Below are positions 18,034-26,830 of a DNA stretch of 64,000 bases, one piece after another. How positions within the stretch are numbered: position 1 is the stretch's first letter; the number at the start of each line of letters is the position of its first letter. The stretch is from Xenophilus sp. AP218F (GTDB lineage Bacteria; Pseudomonadota; Gammaproteobacteria; Burkholderiales; Chromobacteriaceae): positions 62,001 through 126,000 of the forward strand of contig NJIE01000008.1 of assembly GCA_002213445.1 (NCBI GenBank), given 5' to 3'. The translations under genes and the position numbers were made by a program. Under the pieces are notes generated by a model. That model saw only the letters and a list, made by a program, of their open reading frames with translations. It had not been told where the DNA came from and ran no database searches.

Positions 18034-18386
18034 CAGGCCAGGCTGTCCAGTTCCAGGTCGTTCAGCTCCACGACGCGCAAGCCGTAGTTTTCGCCGGACA
18101 CCACCACTTCGGCGCGGCCGATGCTGGTGCCGTTGACCTTGATGTCCAGGGGTTCGCCGGCCAGCTTGTCCAGTTCCAGCACCGAGCCTTGTCCGATCTG
18201 GCACAGCTCGGCCAGCGAGATGTCGGCGCCGCCCACTTCCAGGGTCAGCCTGACCGGGATCTTGCGCAGCAGCTGGCCCATGTCGCGAGGCGGGCGCGCG
18301 TCGGCGGCCGGCGCGGGCGTCGCCGCCGGCGCTTCGTCCAGCTGTTCCAGAATGCCGCCCAGGTCGAAGTCGTCGTTCAAATCCAT
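18033..18386 (-). CDS. fliN: Flagellar switch protein FliN (lateral)
   Basis: A 117-residue C-ring protein. The N-terminal ~45 residues are acidic then Ala/Pro-rich. The SpoA domain follows (KIPVRLTLEVGGADISLAEL, then GQGSVLELDKLAGEPLDIKVNG). FliN forms the base of the rotor C-ring with FliM. It overlaps fliP and lies 23 bases after fliM. Confidence 0.94.
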   Translation of the reverse strand: MDLNDDFDLGGILEQLDEAPAATPAPAADARPPRDMGQLLRKIPVRLTLEVGGADISLAELCQIGQGSVLELDKLAGEPLDIKVNGTSIGRAEVVVSGENYGLRVVELNDLELDSLA

Positions 18387-18409
18387 ATGCTTTCCTTATC
18401 GCCCGCGCT

Positions 18410-19252
18410 TCAGGCGCAGTCGTCAAAGCCGGTCAGGCACAGCTTGCCGTGGCTTTCCGCCACGTCGGCGCTGAACAGGCGCGAGTCGCGCACGCACACG
18501 TCGGCGCGCGCTTGCAGTTTCACCGGCAGGATGGCGCCCGGCGTGAGATCCAGAATGTCGCCAAGCGGCAGCTCCTGCTCCAGCAGGCGGGCGCGCAGCC
18601 GCACCTGCAGCCGCTCGGCGAAGGCCTTGCCGTCCGGCTCGGGCAAGCGCTCGCCGCGCGAGCGCTGCGTCGACAGGCTTTGCAGCAGCGCTTCGAAGGC
18701 GTCGCCGCAGAGCAGCAGCCGCAGCTCGCCGCAGGCGATGTCGCCGTCGGCGATGTCCAGCCGTATTTCCCAGGCGGCTTCGGCCGGAGAGGCCGGCGCC
18801 GCCGGCGCGGCATCGTCGTCCAGGCCCGCCAGCTGGCGGATGCAGCGGCGCAGTCGCGGCAGCAGCAGCTCGGCCAGCCGGCGCTCCAGCCGGCGTTCGG
18901 TTTCGGTCGGCGCGGGCAGGGCGTCGGGAACCGCCGGCGCGCTCGCGCCGAAGCGGTAATCGAGAATGCGCAGCAGCAGGCTGCGATCCAGTTGCGCCGA
19001 AAGCCGCCAGTCGCCGAGCGCGTGCCACTGGGCGCGCGCCTGGCCGCGGCCGGCGGCGTCCTGGCGCAGCGTCCGGATGTGGAACGCCGCGCGGTAGCGG
19101 CGGTTCAGCGTCTGGTCGAAGCATTCGGCCAGCTCTTGCCGCAGCGCCTCGGCGAAGCGCGGCAGCAGGTGCAGGGGGCGGCCCAGCGTGCGCAGGTCCA
19201 GGGCCTGCAGGCGGCTGCCGTCCTGCGGGGAGATGAGTCTGGCTTTGGGCAT
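18410..19252 (-). CDS. fliM: Flagellar switch protein FliM (lateral), short N-terminus
   Basis: A 280-residue divergent FliM. The middle domain and C-terminal SpoA domain (LPLGDILDLTPGAILPVKLQA) are recognisable, and gene order supports the call. Typical FliM is about 330 residues and begins with a short CheY-binding peptide (consensus around SQxEIDALL). This protein begins MPKARLISPQDGSRLQALDL, with no such motif. The motor may therefore not be reversed by CheY-P in the usual way. It is first in the minus-strand export/switch operon and divergent from fliE. Confidence 0.85.
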   Translation of the reverse strand: MPKARLISPQDGSRLQALDLRTLGRPLHLLPRFAEALRQELAECFDQTLNRRYRAAFHIRTLRQDAAGRGQARAQWHALGDWRLSAQLDRSLLLRILDYRFGASAPAVPDALPAPTETERRLERRLAELLLPRLRRCIRQLAGLDDDAAPAAPASPAEAAWEIRLDIADGDIACGELRLLLCGDAFEALLQSLSTQRSRGERLPEPDGKAFAERLQVRLRARLLEQELPLGDILDLTPGAILPVKLQARADVCVRDSRLFSADVAESHGKLCLTGFDDCA

Positions 19253-19338
19253 GGTGCGTTCGGATCGGGTGCGAAGCGCCTCGGGCGCTCCGGCTATGGC
19301 TTGGGAGTGTGCATCTTACTGACTGCGCGGCTTGGGTA

Positions 19339-19358
19339 AAGTGTGAAAATTTACACTT
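19339..19358. promoter_or_regulatory. Palindrome in the fliM/fliE divergent promoter region
   Basis: AAGTGTGAAAATTTACACTT is an inverted repeat with 8 of 10 arm positions paired. It contains GTGAAAATTTAC, matching GTGAATATTCAC upstream of lafB at 10 of 12 positions. It lies about 87 bases before fliM and 110 before fliE, well placed to control both operons. It also resembles a Crp-type site with one good half (TGTGA). Confidence 0.55.
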
Positions 19359-19371
19359 GGCTAATAAATCG

Positions 19372-19399
19372 TTGAGTTTAAAATCCGCCATCCTAATTA
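19372..19399 (+). promoter_or_regulatory. Possible sigma-70 promoter for fliE
   Basis: TTGAGT, 16 bases, then TAATTA, about 70 bases before the fliE ATG and just after the palindrome. The match is modest. An AAAAGGA ribosome site lies close to the start codon. Confidence 0.35.
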
Positions 19400-19467
19400 A
19401 ATGGATTGCTGAATCTCTTTAGAAGCAGCTTTCCACCGCGAGAACGACCCTTTTAAAAGGATGTGCA

Positions 19468-19806
19468 ATGGCCTCGAATCTGGGCTTGATGATCCACGCC
19501 GACCGCAGCCAGCTGCTGGGCGATATGTCCAAGCTGGCCGCCGGGGCCGGCGCGGCGCCGGCGCCGCAGGCCGAAACGCCTGCCGATGTCAGTTTCGCCC
19601 AGGCGATGAGCGGCGCGGTGCGCGAGGTGGATCAGCAGAGCCGGCTGGCGTCGGAAAAAATGGCCGAGGTGGACAGCGGCCAGAGCGACGATCTGGTGGG
19701 CGCGATGTTGATGAGCCAGGAGGCCAGCCTGTCGTTCTCCATGCTGATGCAGGTGCGCAACAAAGTGGTCGCGGCGGTTGACGACCTGATCAAGATGCAG
19801 CTGTGA
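19468..19806 (+). CDS. fliE: Flagellar hook-basal body protein FliE (lateral)
   Basis: A 112-residue protein linking the MS ring to the rod. The C-terminal conserved region ASLSFSMLMQVRNKVVAAVDDLIKMQL is typical of FliE. The N-terminal part is Ala-rich. It is first in the plus-strand basal body operon, and its stop overlaps the fliF start by 4 bases. Confidence 0.94.
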   Translation: MASNLGLMIHADRSQLLGDMSKLAAGAGAAPAPQAETPADVSFAQAMSGAVREVDQQSRLASEKMAEVDSGQSDDLVGAMLMSQEASLSFSMLMQVRNKVVAAVDDLIKMQL

Positions 19807-21503
19807 GGCGGTGGGGCGTGGTCAAGACATTACGTGACGGCCTGGCCGTCGTGCGGGAAAAAATGGCGGGCGGCGGCATGTCGCCCAGCCGCGCCTGGCG
19901 CTATCTGCTGCCGCTGATCTTGCTGGCGGTGGCGCTCAGCGTGCTGACCACCTTGTGGCTGTGGCGCGACGACGCCAGCTACAAGCCGGTGTTCGGCGCG
20001 CAGGAAAAGGTGAGCGGCGCGGACATGATGGCGGTGCTGGACGCGGAGAAAGTGCCGTATCGCGTGCACCCGCAAACCGGCCAGGTGCTGGTGCCGGAAG
20101 GCGAGCTGGGCCGGGTGCGCATGCAGCTGGCGGCCAAGGGCGTGGTGGCGCAGCTGCCGGCGGGGCTTGAGCTGCTGGACAAGAACGATCCCCTGGGCGT
20201 GAGCCAGTTCGTGCAGGACGTGCGCTTCCGCCGCGGGCTGGAGGGCGAACTGGCGCAGAGCATCCAGGCGCTGGAGCCGGTGAAGGCGGCGCGCGTGCAT
20301 CTGTCGCTGCCGCGCAGCACCTCCTTCGTCAGCGCCGGCAACGACAAGGGCTCGGCTTCCGTCGTTGTCACCCTCAAGCCCGGCCAGACGCTCGGCAACG
20401 AGCAAGTGGCCGCCGTGGTCAAGCTGGTGGCCGGCAGCGTCTCCACCCTCAATCCGGCGCAGGTGACGCTGGTGGACCAGGCCGGCAATCTCTTGTCGTC
20501 GCGGGTGGACCTCTCCGAAGGCGCGTACGCCGGCAACGAGAGCGACGCCGCCCGCCGCTTCCGCGAAGAAGCGCTGCAAAACGCGCGCGACTTGCTGACG
20601 CCGGCGCTGGGCGCGGACAACTTCAAGGTCAGCGTCACCGCCGAGGTGGACAACGATCGCGTCGAGGAAACCCGCGAACAGTATGGCGAAGCGCCCAAGG
20701 TCACCAACGAGGCCTCGCGCGAGGAAACCAGCACCGAGCGCATGGCGCTGGGCGTGCCCGGTTCGCTCAGCAACCGGCCGGTGAATACCGACGCGTCCGC
20801 GCCCGCCGGCGAGAAGGCCGGCAACAGCAAGAACGCCGTCACCCGCCAGTACGCCTACGACCGCAACATCACCAACGTCAAGAAGGCGCGCGGCACGCTG
20901 CGCCGCCTGAGCGTGGCGGTGGCGCTCAACCAGAACGCCGCGCCCACCCGTCGCGGCTGGCAGCCGGCGGAAATCGCCAATATCGACAAGCTGCTGCGCA
21001 ACGGCCTCGGCATCAATGCCCAGCGCGGCGACGTGCTGGCGGTGTCCACGCTGAGCTTCGCGCCGGCGGCGGAGGCCGAACCGATCTGGATGCAGCCGGA
21101 CGCCTGGTACGAGAGCGCGCGCTGGCTGGCCTGGGGGCTGGGCCTGTTGCTCGCCTATCTGCTGCTGGCCCGTCCGCTGCTCAAGCTGCTGCGCCAGCTG
21201 GCCGACCACAAGCTGCGCGAGTATCGCCAGCCCGAGGCGCTGACCTTGCAACCGGACCCGCTGCTGGACCCGCGCCCGGCGCGCGCGCCGGCCATCCAGC
21301 CGGCCGCCGCGGCCATGGCCTTGGCCGCCGCTTCGCCCGCCGACAGCCCGGTGGTGCCGCTGCTGGAAAACTATGATTTGCCGCCGGCCGGTTCGTCGGT
21401 GGATGTGCTGGTAGACCACCTGAAGGGGTTGGCCGCCAAGGAGCCCGAACGCGTGGCTGAAGTCGTCAAGCAATGGGTGCAGAACAATGGACGCAAATCT
21501 TAA
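19803..21503 (+). CDS. fliF: Flagellar MS-ring protein FliF (lateral)
   Basis: A 566-residue inner-membrane protein forming the MS ring. Membrane segments lie near residues 36-52 (YLLPLILLAVALSVLTTLWLW) and 439-457. The periplasmic ring-building domains contain LDKNDPLGVSQFVQDVRFRR and EGELAQSIQALEPVKAARVHLS. The C-terminal tail, about 515-566, is the FliG-binding region. The GTG start overlaps the fliE stop. An internal GTG a few codons later is also possible. It overlaps fliG by 17 bases. Confidence 0.95.
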   Translation: MRRWGVVKTLRDGLAVVREKMAGGGMSPSRAWRYLLPLILLAVALSVLTTLWLWRDDASYKPVFGAQEKVSGADMMAVLDAEKVPYRVHPQTGQVLVPEGELGRVRMQLAAKGVVAQLPAGLELLDKNDPLGVSQFVQDVRFRRGLEGELAQSIQALEPVKAARVHLSLPRSTSFVSAGNDKGSASVVVTLKPGQTLGNEQVAAVVKLVAGSVSTLNPAQVTLVDQAGNLLSSRVDLSEGAYAGNESDAARRFREEALQNARDLLTPALGADNFKVSVTAEVDNDRVEETREQYGEAPKVTNEASREETSTERMALGVPGSLSNRPVNTDASAPAGEKAGNSKNAVTRQYAYDRNITNVKKARGTLRRLSVAVALNQNAAPTRRGWQPAEIANIDKLLRNGLGINAQRGDVLAVSTLSFAPAAEAEPIWMQPDAWYESARWLAWGLGLLLAYLLLARPLLKLLRQLADHKLREYRQPEALTLQPDPLLDPRPARAPAIQPAAAAMALAAASPADSPVVPLLENYDLPPAGSSVDVLVDHLKGLAAKEPERVAEVVKQWVQNNGRKS

Positions 21504-22548
21504 CGCCGGGACGGCCGAAGCGCCGTCCCATACCCCGCCGCCGGCCGTCGCGCCAAGCGGCCAGATGAGCACCATAGAACAGGCCGCCGTGCTGCTGTTG
21601 TGCATGGGCGAGGAGCCCGCCGCCGCGGTGTTGCGCTGCCTCAGCCGGGAAGAGCTGCTGCAGGTGACGCAGGCCATGTCCGGCATGAGCGGCATCAAGG
21701 TGGACGCGGTCAAGACCACCATCCAGAAATTCTTCGACGAATACCGAGAGCAGAGCGGGGTGCACGGCGCCAGCCGCAGCTTCCTCAAGCGCTCGCTGGA
21801 GCTGGCGCTGGGCGGCGACATCGCCGGCAGCGTGCTGGACACCATTTACGGCGACGCCATCCGTCCCAAGATGGCGCGCCTGCAGTGGGTGTCGCCGCAA
21901 TGGCTGGCCGAGCGCATCGCCGGCGAACACGTGCGGATGCAGGCGGTGTTTCTCGCCTTCCTGCCGCCGGCGCTGGCCGGCCAGGTGGTGGAAGCCTTGC
22001 CGGCGGAAAGCCGCGACGGCGTGCTGGTCAGCATCGCCCGCCTCAAGGACGTGGACCGCGAACTGCTGATCGAGCTGGAAGAGCTGGTCAACCGCTGTCT
22101 GGAGAGCCTGCACACCCAGAGCACCGCGGTGGAAGGCATGCAGCTGACCGCCGACATCATCAACCGCCTGCCGGGCGACCGGGCGCGGATGATCGAGCTG
22201 CTGCGCGCGCACGATCCGGAAATCGTCGACGAGATCGAGGTGCGGATGTACGACTTCTTCGTGCTGTCGCGCCAGACCGAAACGGTGCTCACCCGCATTT
22301 GCGAGGACATTCCGCTGGAGCAGTGGGCCATCGCCCTCAAGGGCGCGGAGCCGGCGGTGCGCGACGCCATCATCCAGACCATGCCGCGCCGCCAGGCGCA
22401 GAACTTCGAGGGCATGATGCGCCGCTCCGGGCCGGTGCCCAAGAGCCGGGTGGAAGAAGTGCGCCGCGAAATCATGGCGCAGGTCAAGCAGCTGGCCGAC
22501 GCCGGCGACATCGACTTGCAGCTGTTCCCTGAGGAAGTGGTGGAGTGA
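21487..22548 (+). CDS. fliG: Flagellar rotor protein FliG (lateral)
   Basis: A 353-residue C-ring protein that contacts the stator. The N-terminal domain begins after a Pro/Ala-rich leader of about 25 residues (IEQAAVLLLCMGEEPAAAVL). The C-terminal torque helix region (LEQWAIALKGAEPAVRDAII) keeps the charged residues needed for MotA contact. Full length. The stop overlaps the fliH GTG. Confidence 0.95.
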   Translation: MDANLNAGTAEAPSHTPPPAVAPSGQMSTIEQAAVLLLCMGEEPAAAVLRCLSREELLQVTQAMSGMSGIKVDAVKTTIQKFFDEYREQSGVHGASRSFLKRSLELALGGDIAGSVLDTIYGDAIRPKMARLQWVSPQWLAERIAGEHVRMQAVFLAFLPPALAGQVVEALPAESRDGVLVSIARLKDVDRELLIELEELVNRCLESLHTQSTAVEGMQLTADIINRLPGDRARMIELLRAHDPEIVDEIEVRMYDFFVLSRQTETVLTRICEDIPLEQWAIALKGAEPAVRDAIIQTMPRRQAQNFEGMMRRSGPVPKSRVEEVRREIMAQVKQLADAGDIDLQLFPEEVVE

Positions 22549-23234
22549 AGCACTGGCGACCCTTCCGTTTTCCGCCGTTGATGGCGACGCAGCTGGCGCA
22601 GGCCGAAGGCGCGGCTCCCGGCGAGATTCAGGCCTCGGCCGCCGACGGCTTTCGCCAGGGCATGGACGCCGGCTACCGCGAAGGTTTTGACAGCGGCGAG
22701 GCGGCCGGCCGCGATGCCGGCTATCAGGCCGGCTTCGAACAGGGGCGAGCCGAGGGCGCGGCCGCCGCGCGCCGCGAGCAGGCGCAGCGTTTCGACGGGC
22801 TGGCCGCGCCGCTGGACGCCGCCGTCGCCGCCCTGGCCGCCTTGTGCCGGGACTATCAGGCCGCGCAGCGCGACGAGGTGGTCGATCTGGTCGCCAAGGT
22901 GGCGCGCCAGGTGATCCGCTGCGAACTGGCCTTGAAGCCGGTGCAGATACTGGACCTGGTGGAGGAGACGCTGGCGGCGCTGCCGCAGGGCGCGCACAGC
23001 CAGGGCGAGGTGGAAATCACCCTCAATGCCGAGGAATGCCAGCGCATCCGCGAGCTGGCGCCCGAGCGCGCCGAGCGTTGGCGCCTGGTGGCAGACGCCG
23101 CCCTGGCGCCGGGCGAGTGCCGCATCCGCGGCGCGGAATTCGAGGCCGACGCCGGTTGCCGGCAGCGGCTGGACAATTGCATCGCTAGCGTGCGCGAGCA
23201 GTTGCAGGCCGAGCCGGCCGTCGAGGAGGCGTAA
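22545..23234 (+). CDS. fliH: Flagellar export regulator FliH (lateral)
   Basis: A 229-residue FliH/YscL-type protein that binds and restrains the FliI ATPase. The first part carries glycine-repeat helices (FRQGMDAGYREGFDSGEAAG and similar) characteristic of FliH. The C-terminal half follows (VDLVAKVARQVIRCELALKP). Start is GTG at 22545, overlapping the fliG stop. Confidence 0.92.
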   Translation: MKHWRPFRFPPLMATQLAQAEGAAPGEIQASAADGFRQGMDAGYREGFDSGEAAGRDAGYQAGFEQGRAEGAAAARREQAQRFDGLAAPLDAAVAALAALCRDYQAAQRDEVVDLVAKVARQVIRCELALKPVQILDLVEETLAALPQGAHSQGEVEITLNAEECQRIRELAPERAERWRLVADAALAPGECRIRGAEFEADAGCRQRLDNCIASVREQLQAEPAVEEA

Positions 23235-23237
23235 GCG

Positions 23238-24551
23238 ATGCTGCGCCAGGCGCTTAGCCAGCTGGAGCTGCCGCCGCAGCCGGTGGCCACCGTCAGCGGC
23301 CGGCTGGTGGGGGCGTCCGGCCTGTTGCTGGAGAGCGTAGGCTGTCCGCTGGAAACCGGCCAGCGCTGCCTGATCGAAACCACGGCCGGCGACTGGCTGC
23401 AGGCGCAGGTGGTGGGCTTTCGCCGCGAAGTTTCCTTCCTGATGCCGTTCAAGAAGCCGGTCGGCCTCGCCACCGGCGCGCGGGTGCTGCCCGCGCCGGA
23501 CAGCAGCGGCCTGATGATAGGCGACAGCTGGCTGGGCCGCATCGTCAACGGCCTGGGCGAGCCGCTGGACGACAAGGGCCGCCTGGGCGGCGACCTGCCG
23601 CTGCCGGCCCATCCGCCGCAAATCAATCCCCTGAAGAAAAAGCCGGTTGACGCGCCGCTGGACGTGGGCGTGCGCGCCATCAACAGCGTGCTGACCATAG
23701 GCCGCGGCCAGCGCGTCGGCCTGTTCGCCGGCTCCGGGGTCGGCAAGAGCGTGCTCTTGGGCATGATCACCCGCCACACCGAGGCCGAGGTGGTGGTGGT
23801 GGGGCTGATCGGCGAGCGCGGCCGCGAAGTACGCGAGTTCGTCGAGCATTCGCTGGGCGCGGCTGGCCTGGCCAAGGCGGTGCTGGTGGTGGCGCCGGCG
23901 GATGAATCGCCGCTGATGCGGCTCAAGGCCACCGAGCTGACCCATACCATCGCCGCCCATTTTCGCGACCAGGGCCGCAACGTGCTGCTGCTGGTCGATT
24001 CCCTGACCCGTTACGCCATGGCGCAGCGCGAGGTGGCGCTGGCGCTGGGCGAGCCGCCGGCGACGCGCGGCTACCCGCCGTCGGTGTTCGGCCTGTTGCC
24101 GGGCCTGGCGGAAACCGCCGGCAACGGCGAAGGCGGGACGGGCAGCATGAGCGCCATCTATACGGTGCTGGCCGAGGGCGACGATCAGCAAGACCCGGTG
24201 GTGGACACCGCGCGCGCCATCCTGGACGGCCATATCGTGCTCTCGCGCGAACTGGCCGAGCGCGGCCACTACCCGGCCATCGACATCGCCCGCTCGGTAA
24301 GCCGCTGCATGAGCCAGCTGGTGGACGAGGGCCACGGCCGGGCGGCGCGCGATCTGCGCGCCTGCTGGTCGCGCTACCAGGAGGTGCGGGCGCTGATCCC
24401 GCTGGGCGGCTACGTGGCCGGCGCCGACCCGCAAACCGACCGCGCGCTGCGGCTCCTGCCTGCCATCGAGGCGCTGCTGTGCCAGGGCGCGAACGAGGCG
24501 GCGTCGTTCGCCGCCACCCGTCAGCATCTATTGGAGCTTAGCCAGTCATGA
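23238..24551 (+). CDS. fliI: Flagellum-specific ATPase FliI (lateral)
   Basis: A 437-residue F1-beta-like ATPase that drives or primes flagellar protein export. Walker A GSGVGKS is at residues 165-171, the RxxD-free type III ATPase loop is GLIGERGREVREFVEHSLG, and Walker B is VLLLVDSLTRYAMAQRE. Intact. Starts 3 bases after fliH and overlaps fliJ by 4. Confidence 0.96.
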   Translation: MLRQALSQLELPPQPVATVSGRLVGASGLLLESVGCPLETGQRCLIETTAGDWLQAQVVGFRREVSFLMPFKKPVGLATGARVLPAPDSSGLMIGDSWLGRIVNGLGEPLDDKGRLGGDLPLPAHPPQINPLKKKPVDAPLDVGVRAINSVLTIGRGQRVGLFAGSGVGKSVLLGMITRHTEAEVVVVGLIGERGREVREFVEHSLGAAGLAKAVLVVAPADESPLMRLKATELTHTIAAHFRDQGRNVLLLVDSLTRYAMAQREVALALGEPPATRGYPPSVFGLLPGLAETAGNGEGGTGSMSAIYTVLAEGDDQQDPVVDTARAILDGHIVLSRELAERGHYPAIDIARSVSRCMSQLVDEGHGRAARDLRACWSRYQEVRALIPLGGYVAGADPQTDRALRLLPAIEALLCQGANEAASFAATRQHLLELSQS

Positions 24552-24988
24552 GCGCGGATCAGATCAAGCGCCTGGGCCTGCTGGTGCAATTGCGCGAGCG
24601 AGACAAGGACAAGCTGGAGGCGGAGCTGGCCAAGAAGCGCCGCCTGCAGGAGCGTTACCAGCGCAATATCGAGCGGCTGGACGCCTTGTGCGCGGCCAGC
24701 GGCGCCAGCGGCGGCGCGGGCCACCCGGCGCTGGCGCTCAATCGCGCCGGCTACAAGGGCCATTTGCAGCAGCTGCTGCATGGCCAGCGGCAGGATCTCA
24801 AGCTGGCTGAGGCCGACGCGGCGGTCTGCCAGCGCGCCTTGCTGGCCGCCGACCTGCGCCGCGAGCAGGTGGCGCTGGCGCGCGCCGAGGCGCAGGAGGA
24901 ATGGCGGCGCGCCGAGGGGCGACGCGAGCAGAAGCTGAACGATGAGCTGGCCGGGCAAGCCTGGCTGCGCGGCAGGGTGCTGGCGTGA
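24548..24988 (+). CDS. fliJ: Flagellar export chaperone FliJ (lateral)
   Basis: A 146-residue protein, almost entirely charged coiled coil, as expected for FliJ, which projects into the FliI hexamer. Identity rests mainly on position after fliI, length and coiled-coil character, because FliJ diverges fast. ATGA overlap with fliI. Confidence 0.85.
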   Translation: MSADQIKRLGLLVQLRERDKDKLEAELAKKRRLQERYQRNIERLDALCAASGASGGAGHPALALNRAGYKGHLQQLLHGQRQDLKLAEADAAVCQRALLAADLRREQVALARAEAQEEWRRAEGRREQKLNDELAGQAWLRGRVLA

Positions 24989-24996
24989 ATATTCAC
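24985..24996. promoter_or_regulatory. Perfect palindrome GTGAATATTCAC upstream of lafB
   Basis: A perfect 12-base palindrome that overlaps the fliJ stop codon and lies about 78 bases before the cap gene. The GTGA-N4-TCAC layout resembles a Crp/Fnr-family half-site pair with short spacing. Related elements occur upstream of lafA, fliM/fliE and flgP. Confidence 0.5.
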
Positions 24997-25073
24997 ATCT
25001 CTAAATATTTGTGGTGAATTCGTCGCCCTCTTTAGGTAGAACCCTTACGAATTGCGCAGCAAAGGACGCTTGA

Positions 25074-26420
25074 ATGCCGATCGACTTCAACAAGGTGCCG
25101 CCCGATATGTGGGCGCAGAATCTGGCCTCGGCCCGTTTTCAGGGCTCGCAAACGCAGATCGACGCTCAGAACAAGAGCAGCAAGGCGCGCAACGACGCGC
25201 TGGGCCAGCTGCAGAAGACGCTGCAGGACTTCCGCGGCAGCCTGACCAGTCTGACCGGCAAGAAAAGCCCGGTTGCGATGAACGCCAGCGCGCTGCCGGA
25301 GGGCGTGGTCGTCGCCAGCGCCAAGGGCAATGCCCAGTCCGGCAGCTACAGCCTGTTCGTCGAGCGCGTCGCCGCTTCGCACCAGCTGGCTCTGGGCGAC
25401 ATGGACGGCGTCGCGGCGCAGGCCGGCGACCAGTTTTCGATCAAGTTGAAGAACGGCGACAAGTTCGACGTCAAGCTCGACGGCGCGGACAGCGACAAGG
25501 ACGGCAAGTTGTCCGCCACCGAGCTGGCGCTGGCCATCAACCGGGCCAGCGGCAACGGCGGCAAGGTGAGCGCCATGGTGCTCAACAGCGGCGGCAAGAG
25601 CCAGGTGGTGTTGTCCGCCGGCAAGACCGGCAAGGACAACGCGCTGGAGCTGGACCTGTCGGCGCTCGACAAGAACGACGCGCTGAAGGCCGCGCTTGGC
25701 GCGCAGACCACCCTGAGCGAAGGCCGGGACGCGCTGGTCTGGCTGGGCGAGAAGGGCAAGGGCGTCAAGATCGAGCAGGGCTCCAACACGCTGGACAACA
25801 TCGAAGGCGTCAGCCTGACGCTGAACAAGGCGATGAAGGACGGCGACGCGCCGCTGCAGCTCGCCGTCAGCCGCAATGAAGCGGAAACCAACGCCAACGT
25901 GCAGTCCTTCATCGACGGCTACAACAAGCTGCTGAGCACGGTGGGCAGCCTGACCTCGGCCGGCAAGGATGGCAAGAACCCCGCGCCCTTCACCGGCGAC
26001 TCCAGCATCAGCGGGCTGCGTTCGCAGGTCAACAGCCTGCTGCGCTCGTCGTACCAGGGCGTCACCCTGACGCAGCTGGGCGTCAGCGCCAGCCGCGACG
26101 GCACCCTGACTCTGGACAGCAAGAAGCTGAACGAAACCCTGAAAAACCAGCCGGACGCGCTGGACCGCTATTTCAACGGCAGCGACAAGAACGGCGCGCT
26201 CAAGGCGGTGAGCGATTATCTGGATCGCTGGACCAACGCCAGCAGCGGCCTGATCAAGCAGCGCAAGGATAGCGAAGAGCGCCTGTCGAAGGATCTGGAC
26301 CGCCGCCAGGCCAATATCCAGAAACAGTTTGAAGACACCTATCAGCGTTATCTGGCGCAGTTCACCAAGCTGCAGGCGATGCAGGACCAGATGAGCCAGA
26401 CCATGTCCATGCTGATGTGA
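25074..26420 (+). CDS. lafB: Flagellar filament cap protein (FliD/HAP2)
   Basis: A 448-residue cap protein placed at the filament tip, where it folds incoming flagellin. The N-terminal FliD domain (about residues 10-110) and C-terminal FliD domain (about 225-430, including NVQSFIDGYNKLLSTVGSLT) are both present. The centre holds a Ca2+-like DGADSDKDGKLSATELALAI stretch resembling an EF-hand loop. It starts the lafB-U series, which follows the order known from lateral flagella of Vibrio and Aeromonas. Confidence 0.9.
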   Translation: MPIDFNKVPPDMWAQNLASARFQGSQTQIDAQNKSSKARNDALGQLQKTLQDFRGSLTSLTGKKSPVAMNASALPEGVVVASAKGNAQSGSYSLFVERVAASHQLALGDMDGVAAQAGDQFSIKLKNGDKFDVKLDGADSDKDGKLSATELALAINRASGNGGKVSAMVLNSGGKSQVVLSAGKTGKDNALELDLSALDKNDALKAALGAQTTLSEGRDALVWLGEKGKGVKIEQGSNTLDNIEGVSLTLNKAMKDGDAPLQLAVSRNEAETNANVQSFIDGYNKLLSTVGSLTSAGKDGKNPAPFTGDSSISGLRSQVNSLLRSSYQGVTLTQLGVSASRDGTLTLDSKKLNETLKNQPDALDRYFNGSDKNGALKAVSDYLDRWTNASSGLIKQRKDSEERLSKDLDRRQANIQKQFEDTYQRYLAQFTKLQAMQDQMSQTMSMLM

Positions 26421-26440
26421 AATCGTTAACGGAAACCGGA

Positions 26441-26830
26441 ATGGAATACGACGCTTACCACAGTTATCACGCGGTCAATCTGCAATCGCAGACCCACGCG
26501 GCCTCGCAGGTAGACCTGGTGCTGGTGCTGTTCGACGGCCTGCTGGAGGAGATCGCGCGCGCGCGCGGCCACCTGCAGCATCAGCGCTTCGAACAAAAGG
26601 GCGAGAGCATCAACAAGTGCATCAACATCCTCAATGGCCTGTCCAGCGCGCTGGACTTCGACGCCGGCGGCGAGGTGGTGACCAATCTGGCGCGTTTGTA
26701 CGACTACTGCGCCTATCGCCTCTATCACGCCAGCGTGGAGCTGGACGTGGCGGCGCTGGACGAAGCCGACGCCCTGCTGCAGCAGCTGAAGGGCGGCTGG
26801 CTGGGCGTGCGGGATCAGCATGCCGCCTAA
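26441..26830 (+). CDS. lafC: Flagellin export chaperone (FliS-like)
   Basis: A 129-residue helical protein of the FliS family. The N-terminus is typical (YHAVNLQSQTHAASQVDLVLVLFDGLLEEI), and KGESINKCINILNGLSSALD matches the flagellin-binding helices. The ATG at 26441 is preferred because the family begins at about this point. A GTG at 26417 that overlaps the lafB stop would add eight residues. It overlaps the next gene by 11 bases. Confidence 0.9.
   Translation: MEYDAYHSYHAVNLQSQTHAASQVDLVLVLFDGLLEEIARARGHLQHQRFEQKGESINKCINILNGLSSALDFDAGGEVVTNLARLYDYCAYRLYHASVELDVAALDEADALLQQLKGGWLGVRDQHAA

Noticed and set aside
16552-18087. 511-residue plus-strand frame opposite fliR-fliQ-fliP
   Set aside because: His/Gln-rich shadow of three confident export genes.
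19830-21845. 671-residue minus-strand frame opposite fliF
   Set aside because: Low-complexity antisense frame with no domain. fliF is unambiguous.
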